Origin: Martelella mediterranea
Lineage (GTDB): Bacteria > Pseudomonadota > Alphaproteobacteria > Rhizobiales > Rhizobiaceae
Assembly: GCA_003001975.1 (NCBI GenBank)
Contig: PVUG01000008.1
Span: 124,001 to 188,000, forward strand
Direction: 5' to 3'
Length of the DNA stretch: 64,000 nt
Part shown: positions 56,973 to 64,000 of the stretch, in pieces
Position numbering within the stretch: position 1 is the first letter of the stretch
Layout: every line of letters begins with the position of its first letter
Notes under the pieces: generated by a model
The model's database searches: none
What the model saw: only the letters and a program-made list of their open reading frames with translations
Told to the model about the DNA's origin: nothing
Position numbers and translations under genes: made by a program

Positions 56973-57965
56973 ATGAAAACGTTACTTGCAGGCCTGACTC
57001 TGCTGGCCATGACCGGCGGCAGCGCGTTCGCCGCCGATTATCCCGCGAAGGAGATCCAGGGGATCATCCAGTGGGGAGCCGGCGGCTCCACAGACACGGT
57101 GATGCGCGCGGTGACGCCGCATGCAGCCGAGGCGCTCGGCGGCAATATCGTCATGCAGAACAAGACCGGCGGCGTGGGCGCCATCGCCCTGCGCTACGTC
57201 CAGCAGCAGAAGGCCGACGGCTATACGCTGCTGATGGGCGCCGAGAACCCGCAGATGTACAAGGTTCTCGGCCTCGGTACCGACGATTACACCGATATGG
57301 TGCCGATCAGCGTGCTGGCGCGCGGCTTGCCGATGTTCGTCGCCAACAATGACGCGCCCTACAACACGATGACGGAATTCGTCGAATACGCCAAGGCCAA
57401 CCCCGGCGAGGTCCGTGTCGGTTCGACCGGTCCCGGCGGACTGACCTCGATCGTGCTCGCCATGCTGACCAACCAGGAGGATGTCGAGTTCACCCGCGTG
57501 CCCTATGACGGCGACGGCCCCGCGCTAACCGCTCTTCAGGGCGGCGCCATCGACGTGATGCCCGCGGTGCTGGGGGCTGCCATCGAAGGCGTGAAAGCCG
57601 GGCGCATGAAGGTCATCGGTCTGGTCGACACCCAGCCCAACGATCTGCTGCCTGGCGTCGTGCCGATCACCGAGGAGATCCCCGGTTTCGCCGATTACCT
57701 GCCCTGGGGCCCCTTCTTCGGCGTTTTCGTCAAGGAAGGCACGCCGGACGAGGTCGTGGCCAAACTGCAAGCCGCCTATGCCGAAGGTGCCAAAAATCCC
57801 GACTTCATCAAGCTGATGGAAGATCGCGGCTTCATCGTCATGTCGATCGCCGGTGACGAGGCGATGGATTTCCTCGAAAGCTACCGGTCCACCTCCTCCT
57901 GGCTGGTGCATGACGCGGGCTTCTCGAAAAAATCGCCCGAAGAATTCGACATTCCGCGCCCCTGA
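56973..57965 (+). CDS. tctC: Tripartite tricarboxylate transporter substrate-binding protein TctC
   Basis: This 330-residue periplasmic protein has a signal peptide cut near residue 20 (GGSAFA-ADYP) and Bug-family blocks (GAGGSTDTVMRAV, VGSTGPGGLTSIVL, VKEGTPDEVVAKL). It delivers an organic acid to TctAB. It differs clearly from the copy at 34308-35267, in line with another ligand. Confidence 0.93.
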   Translation: MKTLLAGLTLLAMTGGSAFAADYPAKEIQGIIQWGAGGSTDTVMRAVTPHAAEALGGNIVMQNKTGGVGAIALRYVQQQKADGYTLLMGAENPQMYKVLGLGTDDYTDMVPISVLARGLPMFVANNDAPYNTMTEFVEYAKANPGEVRVGSTGPGGLTSIVLAMLTNQEDVEFTRVPYDGDGPALTALQGGAIDVMPAVLGAAIEGVKAGRMKVIGLVDTQPNDLLPGVVPITEEIPGFADYLPWGPFFGVFVKEGTPDEVVAKLQAAYAEGAKNPDFIKLMEDRGFIVMSIAGDEAMDFLESYRSTSSWLVHDAGFSKKSPEEFDIPRP

Positions 57966-58004
57966 GCCGCGGCGCATCAACCGGGAAACGGTATGATATG
58001 AAGG

Positions 58005-58036
58005 CCGAACGGCGCCCCGGCGTGGGCACCGTTCGG
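58005..58036 (+). promoter_or_regulatory. Intercistronic hairpin between tctC and tctB (second TTT operon)
   Basis: CCGAACGG pairs with CCGTTCGG and, after one mismatch, GCCC pairs with GGGC, closing a short loop. It lies 40 nt after the tctC stop in an otherwise tight operon. It mirrors the hairpin of the first TTT operon. Confidence 0.6.
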
Positions 58037-58107
58037 TACCGGCCGGCGCTGCCGGGGACGGCCCGCAGAGCCGCCCGCCAGCGATGGCTCTGCCAGAGGA
58101 GATTCCC

Positions 58108-58686
58108 ATGAAAATCGACTATCGCGGTGACGCCGATCATCATGACGGCACATCCGACGCCACGCCCGGCGGCTATGAGGCAGAGCGCCGACCCGGAGAG
58201 CTGGCCTTCGCCCTGTTCCTGCTCGCGGCAAGCCTCTATCTGCTTTGGGAGGCGTACGGCATCGCCGGCTTCGAGGCGTTGTCCTCGGCGGGAGCCGTCC
58301 CGATGGCGACAACGGCGGCAATGGCGGTTTCGGCGCTTGTCATCGTGTGGCGCACCGCGCGGCTGCCGAAAGTGTCGACGGAGAGCCTGGCGCGCGACAT
58401 CCTGCCGTTCAAAGTGATCCTCTTCGGTGCGCTGCTGGTCTGTTTCGGCCTGCTGCTGGTGCCGCTGGGCTTCCTGCCGACCGCTGCGCTCTTTCTGGTC
58501 GTGGCGATCAAGTATCTCTCCGGCCGTGGCTGGGGCTTCACCCTATCGGTCTCGCTGGGCAGCCTGCTGCTGATCTGGGTGGTCTTCCGTATCGTCTTTA
58601 CCGTACTGATGCCCGCCGGCATCGTGCCGGAGGCAGAACTGCTGCAATTCTTCCGCAACCTCAGCACCGGCGGAGGAGCGAAATGA
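58108..58686 (+). CDS. tctB: Tripartite tricarboxylate transporter small subunit TctB
   Basis: This protein of about 192 residues has four membrane segments after a charged N-terminal tail. I chose ATG 58108, with AGAGGAG upstream, over one at 58084. It overlaps tctA by 4 nt (ATGA). Confidence 0.88.
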   Translation: MKIDYRGDADHHDGTSDATPGGYEAERRPGELAFALFLLAASLYLLWEAYGIAGFEALSSAGAVPMATTAAMAVSALVIVWRTARLPKVSTESLARDILPFKVILFGALLVCFGLLLVPLGFLPTAALFLVVAIKYLSGRGWGFTLSVSLGSLLLIWVVFRIVFTVLMPAGIVPEAELLQFFRNLSTGGGAK

Positions 58687-60200
58687 TGGATACCCTGCTG
58701 GCGCTTCTCACCGTCTTCACGCAACCGGAGCTTCTTCTTCTGGTGGGACTGGGCACCTTCCTCGGCGTCTATATCGGCGCGATTCCGGGCCTGTCCGTCA
58801 CCATGGCGGTCTCTATCCTGATCTCTTTCACCTTTGCCTGGGATGTCTACCCGGCGATCTCGCTGATGGTGGGCATCTACATGGGCGGCGTCTATGGCGG
58901 CTCGCGCACGGCGATCCTGCTGAACATTCCCGGCGCGCCCTCGGCCATCGCCACGGCCATGGACGGCTATCCCATGGCACAGCGCGGCGAGGCCGGCGAG
59001 GCCATCGGCGTCACCACCGTCATGTCCTTCTTCGGCGGGCTCGTGGGGATCGCCGTTCTGGCTCTGGCGGCACCCTTCGTCGCCGAGTTCGCGCTGACCT
59101 TCCAGCCGCGCGACTACATGCTGCTCGCAGTGCTGGGCATCCTGTTGGTGGGCTCGCTTTCCGCAGGCAGCCTGCTCAAGGGTATTTTCGCCGGTGCCCT
59201 GGGCATCGCCATCGGCACGGTCGGCCGCGACCCGCTCACCTTTGCCGAACGCTTCACCTTTGATTTTCAGATCATGGAGGGCGGCATCTCCTTCATCGCT
59301 GTGATGATCGGCATGTTCGGCATCTCCGAAGCGCTGCTGCAACTCCACCATGTCAACGCCGAGGTGATGCGGCAGAAGATCGACCGCATCATACCGTCCT
59401 GGGGGACCGTGCGGAAATACCTGCCACTGTCGCTGCAAACCTCCTCGATCGGAGTCATCATCGGCGCCCTTCCCGGCACCGGCGGCGACATCGCGGCGCT
59501 CATGGCCTACGACCACGCCAAGCGCGTGACCAAAAACCCGACACGCCCCTTCGGCACCGGTGCGATGGAAGGGCTGGTGGCGCCCGAGACGGCAAACAAT
59601 GCCGCGGTGGGCGGGGCCTTCGTGCCGATGATGACGCTCGGCATCCCCGGCGACGCGGTGACCGCGATCATGATCGGGGCACTTTTCATCCACGGGCTGA
59701 ACCCCGGCCCGATGCTCATGGTCGATCAGCCGCAGATGTTCTGGTTCATCGTCGGCGCGCTGCTGACCGCCAATGTCTTTATCCTGATCTGCGGCCTGTC
59801 GGGGATCAAGCTCTTCACCAAGATCGTCGAGATGCCGCGCGCGGTGCTGATCCCGCTCATCATGCTGCTGTCGGTCGTCGGCGCCTATGCGGTCAACAAC
59901 TCGGTCACCGATGTCTACTGGATGCTGGGTTTCGGAGTCTTCGGCTATTTCATGCGGCATTACGGCTATCCGCTGGGGCCAGTGATCCTGGGCGTGATCC
60001 TGTCGCGCCTCTTGGACGACAACTGGCGCCGTGCGATCATCTCTGAACGCGAAGACCTCGGCGCCTTCTTCACAGGCATCTTGACCAGCCCGCTGTCGCT
60101 GTCGCTGCTGCTGGTCTGCATCGTGATCATTCTGTCCCAGACCCCGCTTTTCAAGCTGCTGAAACCCCGGGCTGTGAAACGGACTACAGGTCAACTCTAG
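58683..60200 (+). CDS. tctA: Tripartite tricarboxylate transporter large subunit TctA
   Basis: This protein of about 505 residues has about twelve membrane segments and the TctA hallmarks GAIPGLSVTMAVSILISFTF, NIPGAPSAIATAMDGYPM and LGIPGDAVTAIMIGALFIHGL. It forms the main channel. It ends the plus-strand unit and is followed by the tRNA-Gly region. Confidence 0.93.
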   Translation: MMDTLLALLTVFTQPELLLLVGLGTFLGVYIGAIPGLSVTMAVSILISFTFAWDVYPAISLMVGIYMGGVYGGSRTAILLNIPGAPSAIATAMDGYPMAQRGEAGEAIGVTTVMSFFGGLVGIAVLALAAPFVAEFALTFQPRDYMLLAVLGILLVGSLSAGSLLKGIFAGALGIAIGTVGRDPLTFAERFTFDFQIMEGGISFIAVMIGMFGISEALLQLHHVNAEVMRQKIDRIIPSWGTVRKYLPLSLQTSSIGVIIGALPGTGGDIAALMAYDHAKRVTKNPTRPFGTGAMEGLVAPETANNAAVGGAFVPMMTLGIPGDAVTAIMIGALFIHGLNPGPMLMVDQPQMFWFIVGALLTANVFILICGLSGIKLFTKIVEMPRAVLIPLIMLLSVVGAYAVNNSVTDVYWMLGFGVFGYFMRHYGYPLGPVILGVILSRLLDDNWRRAIISEREDLGAFFTGILTSPLSLSLLLVCIVIILSQTPLFKLLKPRAVKRTTGQL

Positions 60201-60366
60201 AAGGCGCCAAGATATTGTCGACGCATACGACTGTGAATATGACAGAACGATACGCTCACGGCGACAAGCTGGTAGTGTCCAGAAGAATCGCGGAAGCGAG
60301 AGTTAGCATCCGGCTGCCAAAATCGACCGAGTGTAACGAGTGAAACGCTTCTGGAATAACTATCTA

Positions 60367-60420
60367 AAATCACTGGAGCGGGTAACGGGAATCGAACCCG
60401 TGCGTTCAGCTTGGGAAGCT
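60367..60420 (-). repeat. Right attachment-like repeat within tRNA-Gly
   Basis: This is the counterpart of the 54-base repeat at 31473-31526. It covers the 3' half of the intact tRNA-Gly gene, including the anticodon, and seven bases beyond CCA. Mismatches are at 60400, 60410 and 60412. Confidence 0.85.
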
Positions 60421-60447
60421 GACAGGCTACCATTACATCATACCCGC
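60374..60447 (-). tRNA. tRNA-Gly (anticodon CCC)
   Basis: On the minus strand the acceptor GCGGGTA pairs with TACCCGC, followed by T and an encoded CCA. The anticodon arm TCAGC-TTCCCAA-GCTGA gives anticodon CCC (plus-strand 60413-60415), and the T arm CGGG-TTCGATT-CCCG is intact. Confidence 0.96.
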
Positions 60448-60947
60448 AGAACCGAAACGGCCCGCCGCCGTTCATTACCACCACCGCCGGCTTTCCGGCA
60501 AGCTGAAAAACCGGCGACGACGGGACGTTGTGCAAAGGACAGTCGCGGGAACCGGGCGATCATTCGTTTTGCGGCGCTCGTGCGCTGAAATCGTCGGCAG
60601 CTTTTGCCCGCGCCTTGACCGCAGGGGTTGACGCCTTGCGCCGGTTCGCTATCTCTGTATCTGTCGATCGCATTCTTGACCGGCCCGCAAAAAACGGCCG
60701 GCCGGAGACGCCTCCCACGGGGATTGAGACCTGTTCTTTTCAGGGGACGCTGACGGAATGCAGACGGCAAACCCGGTGCCGGGCCCCTCTGGCGAGAGTT
60801 TGACGGCGCTCTCGTGATGTCGGTACCGCCCGCAAATTAGCCGGCGGACATGTTTATCATGCTTCAAATCCCGTTACCCGTGACGCATGCGTTCAACGTA
60901 TGCGCTTTTACCCGTTGCCACGCTCCTGAAACACCGGAGGCGCGGCC
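60448..60947. other. Gene-free stretch between tRNA-Gly and DUF475 gene
   Basis: About 500 bases hold no convincing gene. They must contain the tRNA-Gly promoter on one side and the DUF475 promoter on the other. A CGAGAG...CTCTCG hairpin lies near 60792-60814 in the leader of the DUF475 gene. I do not recognise a known riboswitch core. Confidence 0.3.
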
Positions 60948-61991
60948 ATGACCTCCACCCTTTCCTATTTCAAATGGGCCTTCATCATCACCGTCGCCGG
61001 CCTGCTGGCCAGCAGCATCTATGGTTATTTCAGCTTCGGGTTCAGCGGCGCCCTCACCTTCCTGTTCATCACGGCCGTGCTGGCTGTCCTTGAAATCTCG
61101 CTGTCCTTCGACAATGCCGTCGTCAACGCCAACAAGCTCAAGGCCATGAGCCATGCATGGCAGCGGCGCTTCCTGACCTGGGGCATTCTGATTGCCGTTT
61201 TCGGCATGCGGCTGCTGTTTCCACTGGTCATCGTCGCGCTCGCGGCAAAAATCGGCCCTTTCGCCGCGGTGCACCTCGCCTTTGCCGAGCCGCGCGCCTA
61301 CGCCGCGATCATGCACAACGCCCATCTTTCGATTGCCGCCTTTGGCGGCACCTTCCTGCTGATGGTCGGGCTGACCTATTTCTTCGATTGCGACAAGGAC
61401 GTGCACTGGCTGCCATGGCTAGAAGAGCCGATGGCCCGCTCCGCCTCGATCAAGGGTATTGAAATCGGGATTGCGCTTATCGTCATTCTGATCTTCTCCG
61501 GGCTTGTGGCGGAAGAACGGTCCGAGGATTTTCTCTACCCGGCTCTTTACGGCCTGATCACCTTTCTGGCCGTCGAAATCCTGAGCGGGTTTCTCGACGC
61601 CAGTCAGGCAAAGGCGGCAAAGACGGCCGCCCAGGGCGGGCTCGGCGCCTTCATCTATCTGGAGGTCCTCGATGCCAGCTTTTCCTTCGACGGCGTGGTC
61701 GGTGCTTTCGCGCTCACCAAGAACCTGCTGGTGATTGCCATCGGGCTCGGGATCGGCGCCATGTATGTGCGCTCGCTCACAATCCTGCTCGTTGATCGCC
61801 AGACGCTCTCGCATTTCCGTTTTCTCGAACATGGCGCCTTCTATGCGATCCTGGTGCTGGCGGTGATCATGTTCACCCAGACGCTCGTTCATATTCCCGA
61901 AGCGGTAACCGGCCTTGTCGGCGCAGGCCTGATCGGACTGTCGCTCTGGTCATCACTGCGCTGGCGCAAGCAGCTGAAGGAAGCGCTTTAG
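60948..61991 (+). CDS. DUF475/TerC-like integral membrane protein
   Basis: This 347-residue protein has about nine membrane helices and the two TerC-superfamily motifs: EISLSFDNAVVNA near residue 48 and LDASFSFDGVVGAF near 240, with paired acidic residues in the membrane that may bind a metal. Characterised TerC relatives deal with manganese export; DUF475 itself is uncharacterised. It converges on the sensor kinase gene. An ATG at 60948 is used; GGAGGCGCGGCC lies upstream. Confidence 0.85.
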   Translation: MTSTLSYFKWAFIITVAGLLASSIYGYFSFGFSGALTFLFITAVLAVLEISLSFDNAVVNANKLKAMSHAWQRRFLTWGILIAVFGMRLLFPLVIVALAAKIGPFAAVHLAFAEPRAYAAIMHNAHLSIAAFGGTFLLMVGLTYFFDCDKDVHWLPWLEEPMARSASIKGIEIGIALIVILIFSGLVAEERSEDFLYPALYGLITFLAVEILSGFLDASQAKAAKTAAQGGLGAFIYLEVLDASFSFDGVVGAFALTKNLLVIAIGLGIGAMYVRSLTILLVDRQTLSHFRFLEHGAFYAILVLAVIMFTQTLVHIPEAVTGLVGAGLIGLSLWSSLRWRKQLKEAL

Positions 61992-62009
61992 ATCTCCGGG
62001 GTGGCGGTC

Positions 62010-64000
62010 CTATTCGGCCGCCGCCCTGTGAAAAATCGCGATCTGGTTGAGGAAGGCGCGCAGGAGCGCCGGTTTCAGCGGCTTGTGCTGCACGACGATA
62101 TCCTCTTCCACCGCCAGATCGCGGACATCCTGCGTCCGGTCGGCGGTCAAGAGCAGCGCCGGGATATGACGTGCGAAATGCTCCCGCAGGCTGATGACCG
62201 CCTGCACCCCGCTGTCTCCGCCATCGAGATGATAATCGGCGATGATGACATCGGGGCGCGTTTCAAGAGCGCAGGCGGCATCGGCATTCGCGGCGGTGTA
62301 GACCTCAGCCCCCCAGCCTCCGAGCAGCACGCGCATGCCTTCCAGTATGGCCATCTCATTGTCGATGCAAAGCACCTTGAGCCCGGAGATTGCCTGATCC
62401 GGCAATCGACCTGCCGCCCTGCCCGCCTGTGCCGCTGTCTCCGTGCCGGCTTCGGCCAGCGGCACGGTAATCCTGAAGACCGTTCCCTCGCCCGGCCGCG
62501 AAGCCAGCGAAACCGGATGGGCAAGCATGCGGGAAAGCCGGTCGACAATTGAAAGACCGAGACCGAGACCCTGCGCAGCACGCGCGCCTTCGTCCAGACG
62601 GGTGAATTCGCCGAACACGGTTTCCGCCTTCGAGGCCGGAATACCGATCCCGGTATCATGCACCTCGATCACCGCATGATCGCCGCGACGGCGCACGCCA
62701 ACCAGAACCTTGCCGGTCATCGTATACTTGATCGCGTTCGACACCAGGTTCTGCACCAGCCGCCTGAGGCCCTGGGTGTCCGAACGCACCTTGAGCGAAG
62801 ATTTCACCACTGTGAATGTCAGTCCGCGCTCATCGGCCAGCGGGCGGAAATCGGTCTCAACCCGTTTCAGCATGTCGCCGAGGTTCACTGCCGTGAAATG
62901 CGGTTTCATCGCGCCCGCGTCGAGCCGGGAAATATCGAGAACGGCGCCGAGAATATCCTCGACCGACTGCAATGCGGAATCGATCTTGTCAGTGAATGCG
63001 CGTTCTTCCCCCTCAGCCGGCATGCGCTCGCCAAGCGCGGTGGCATAAAGCCGCGCGGCATTGAGCGGCTGCAGGATATCGTGACCGGCAGCGGCAAAAA
63101 ACCGGGTCTTGCCGATATTGGCTTCGTCTGCTGCGGCCCGCGCAACCCTCAGCGCCTTGTTGACCTCGGTGAGTTCGGCCGTGCGGGCCACAACACGCTG
63201 CTCCAGCGTTTCATTGGCCTGTTTGAGCGCCAGATCGGCTTCCACCCGTTGCGTGACGTCGGTGAAGGTGACGACCATGCCGGCTTCCGGCATGGCACGC
63301 GACTGTACCTCGATGATCCGCCGCCCACTGTCGAGCACCATCGGAAAGGCGCTTTCATGGGCGCGCAGACGCCTGAGCGCCTCGCGCGCCTCGTCGCCGG
63401 TCAGATCCCCGCGCGAGGACAGCCGGCCCATGATGTTGATCAGCGGATAGCCCACCTGGCCGACTTCCTCCGGCAGATTAAGCAGCGCGCGAAAACGCTT
63501 GTTCCAGACGGTAAGCCGGTTCGATGCATCGAAAACGGCGATCCCCTGATCGATCTGGGCCAAAGCGGTCTGCAACAGGCCCTGATTATATTGCAGCGCC
63601 TCGCTTGCCTGATCGAGCAGGAAGGCGGCATCGCCCGAGGCAGCCTCCGCACGTTGCAGCACCAGCGACAACACAAGCCGCGCCGAGGACGAGCCGATGG
63701 CGCTGCCGAGCAATTGTTCGGAGAAGTGAATGAGCGCCATATCGGCCTGTTCATCATCGCTCATCCGGCGGCCGGCATTGCGTTCGAAGGTCGCAAAGGA
63801 ACGGGCGGTGCGCTCCGTGCCGAGATAGCCGTTCAGCGTTTCGCGCAGCATGCCGACGGAAACGCCCGTGCCGATTCCGCGCGCCGACGACTGCCAGCGT
63901 GGCTGGCGCTTGACGAAAATGCCCGATTGGATGCGCTCCAGCGGCCGGGCCTGACGGCTGAGCGACCCGAGCACGAGACCGGCGACATTGATGAGCAGCG
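62010..64000 (-). CDS. Hybrid sensor histidine kinase/response regulator (partial, N-terminus outside window)
   Basis: The visible part, about 663 residues, has a PAS-like domain (TALAQIDQGIAVFDASNRLTVWNKRF), a coiled coil, a HisKA domain with phospho-His in AAAGHDILQPLNAARLYATAL, an ATPase domain (QNLVSNAIKYT, HDTGIGIP, GLGLGLSIVDRLSRML) and a C-terminal receiver (LCIDNEMAILEGM, IIADYHLDGGDSG). The frame runs on past 63974 to the window edge. The beginning (NVAGLVLGSLSRQARPLERIQ) resembles the end of the solute-symporter-like membrane domain that heads such long kinases, so a PutP-type fusion is likely. No cognate output protein is visible. Confidence 0.88.
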   Translation of the reverse strand, partial: LLINVAGLVLGSLSRQARPLERIQSGIFVKRQPRWQSSARGIGTGVSVGMLRETLNGYLGTERTARSFATFERNAGRRMSDDEQADMALIHFSEQLLGSAIGSSSARLVLSLVLQRAEAASGDAAFLLDQASEALQYNQGLLQTALAQIDQGIAVFDASNRLTVWNKRFRALLNLPEEVGQVGYPLINIMGRLSSRGDLTGDEAREALRRLRAHESAFPMVLDSGRRIIEVQSRAMPEAGMVVTFTDVTQRVEADLALKQANETLEQRVVARTAELTEVNKALRVARAAADEANIGKTRFFAAAGHDILQPLNAARLYATALGERMPAEGEERAFTDKIDSALQSVEDILGAVLDISRLDAGAMKPHFTAVNLGDMLKRVETDFRPLADERGLTFTVVKSSLKVRSDTQGLRRLVQNLVSNAIKYTMTGKVLVGVRRRGDHAVIEVHDTGIGIPASKAETVFGEFTRLDEGARAAQGLGLGLSIVDRLSRMLAHPVSLASRPGEGTVFRITVPLAEAGTETAAQAGRAAGRLPDQAISGLKVLCIDNEMAILEGMRVLLGGWGAEVYTAANADAACALETRPDVIIADYHLDGGDSGVQAVISLREHFARHIPALLLTADRTQDVRDLAVEEDIVVQHKPLKPALLRAFLNQIAIFHRAAAE

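Noticed and set aside
58236..60194. Long open frame on the minus strand opposite tctB/tctA
   Set aside because: Composition is rich in His, Asp and Arg, as expected from the mirror image of membrane-protein codons; the plus-strand genes are certain.
60680..60947. yybP-ykoY manganese riboswitch before the DUF475 gene
   Set aside because: TerC relatives often have it, but I do not find the conserved core bases; only a simple hairpin is visible.

Overview
The window looks like a chromosomal segment of an alphaproteobacterium of the order Hyphomicrobiales, most likely Rhizobiaceae-like (Rhizobium/Martelella/Hoeflea type). The clues are a CpdR-type cell-cycle receiver beside an N-formylglutamate amidohydrolase and tRNA-Val, a fused CysN-CysC protein, and many tripartite tricarboxylate (TTT) and sugar ABC transporters. 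Species assignment is inference; no rRNA is present.

Region 1 (1-1.4 kb) is core: a partial N-formylglutamate amidohydrolase (-), cpdR (+), and tRNA-Val(GAC) with a good terminator. Region 2 (1.8-25.3 kb) is an exopolysaccharide locus of the Wzx/Wzy type. It has ugd (UDP-glucuronate), gmd and fcl (GDP-fucose), a Wzz-BY-kinase copolymerase, the Wzx flippase, the Wzy polymerase, seven glycosyltransferases (one fused to a beta-propeller-like domain), two O-acetyltransferases, two pyruvyltransferase-fold proteins, a PAPS-type sulfotransferase and an unexpected MurB-like FAD protein. The initiating phosphosugar transferase and the Wza exporter are not in the window. Region 3 (25.4-31.3 kb) supplies activated sulfate: cysD, cysNC and cysQ, with a divergent SLC13-type permease. 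Regions 2 and 3 together predict a sulfated, fucose- and uronate-containing, acetylated and probably pyruvylated polysaccharide.

Region 4 (31.5-60.4 kb) is bracketed by a 54-bp direct repeat. One copy is the 3' part of an intact tRNA-Gly(CCC) gene at 60.4 kb; the other is a truncated relic at 31.5 kb. This is the footprint expected of a tRNA-integrated genomic island that has lost its integrase. It carries two, possibly three, catabolic modules. (a) 32.2-40.3 kb: TTT transporter, dgoK, an IclR regulator, a 2-hydroxyacid dehydrogenase, dgoA and dgoD, i.e. a De Ley-Doudoroff galactonate pathway. Its two transcription units share a near-identical operator-promoter arrangement. (b) 40.5-50.0 kb: a sugar ABC transporter with an enolase-superfamily dehydratase, a DHDPS-family aldolase, a second dgoK, an isomerase gene broken by an amber codon, and a divergent GntR regulator with three operator repeats spaced 20 bp apart. 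(c) 50.1-60.2 kb: two FAD-binding dehydrogenases, a shikimate-dehydrogenase-like enzyme, a NIPSNAP protein, a TIM-barrel isomerase-like protein, an IclR regulator and a second TTT transporter. Module (c) is probably a pathway for an unidentified cyclic or aromatic acid.

Region 5 (60.4-64 kb) appears to be core again: tRNA-Gly, a TerC-like DUF475 membrane protein and the 3' part of a hybrid sensor kinase that runs off the window.
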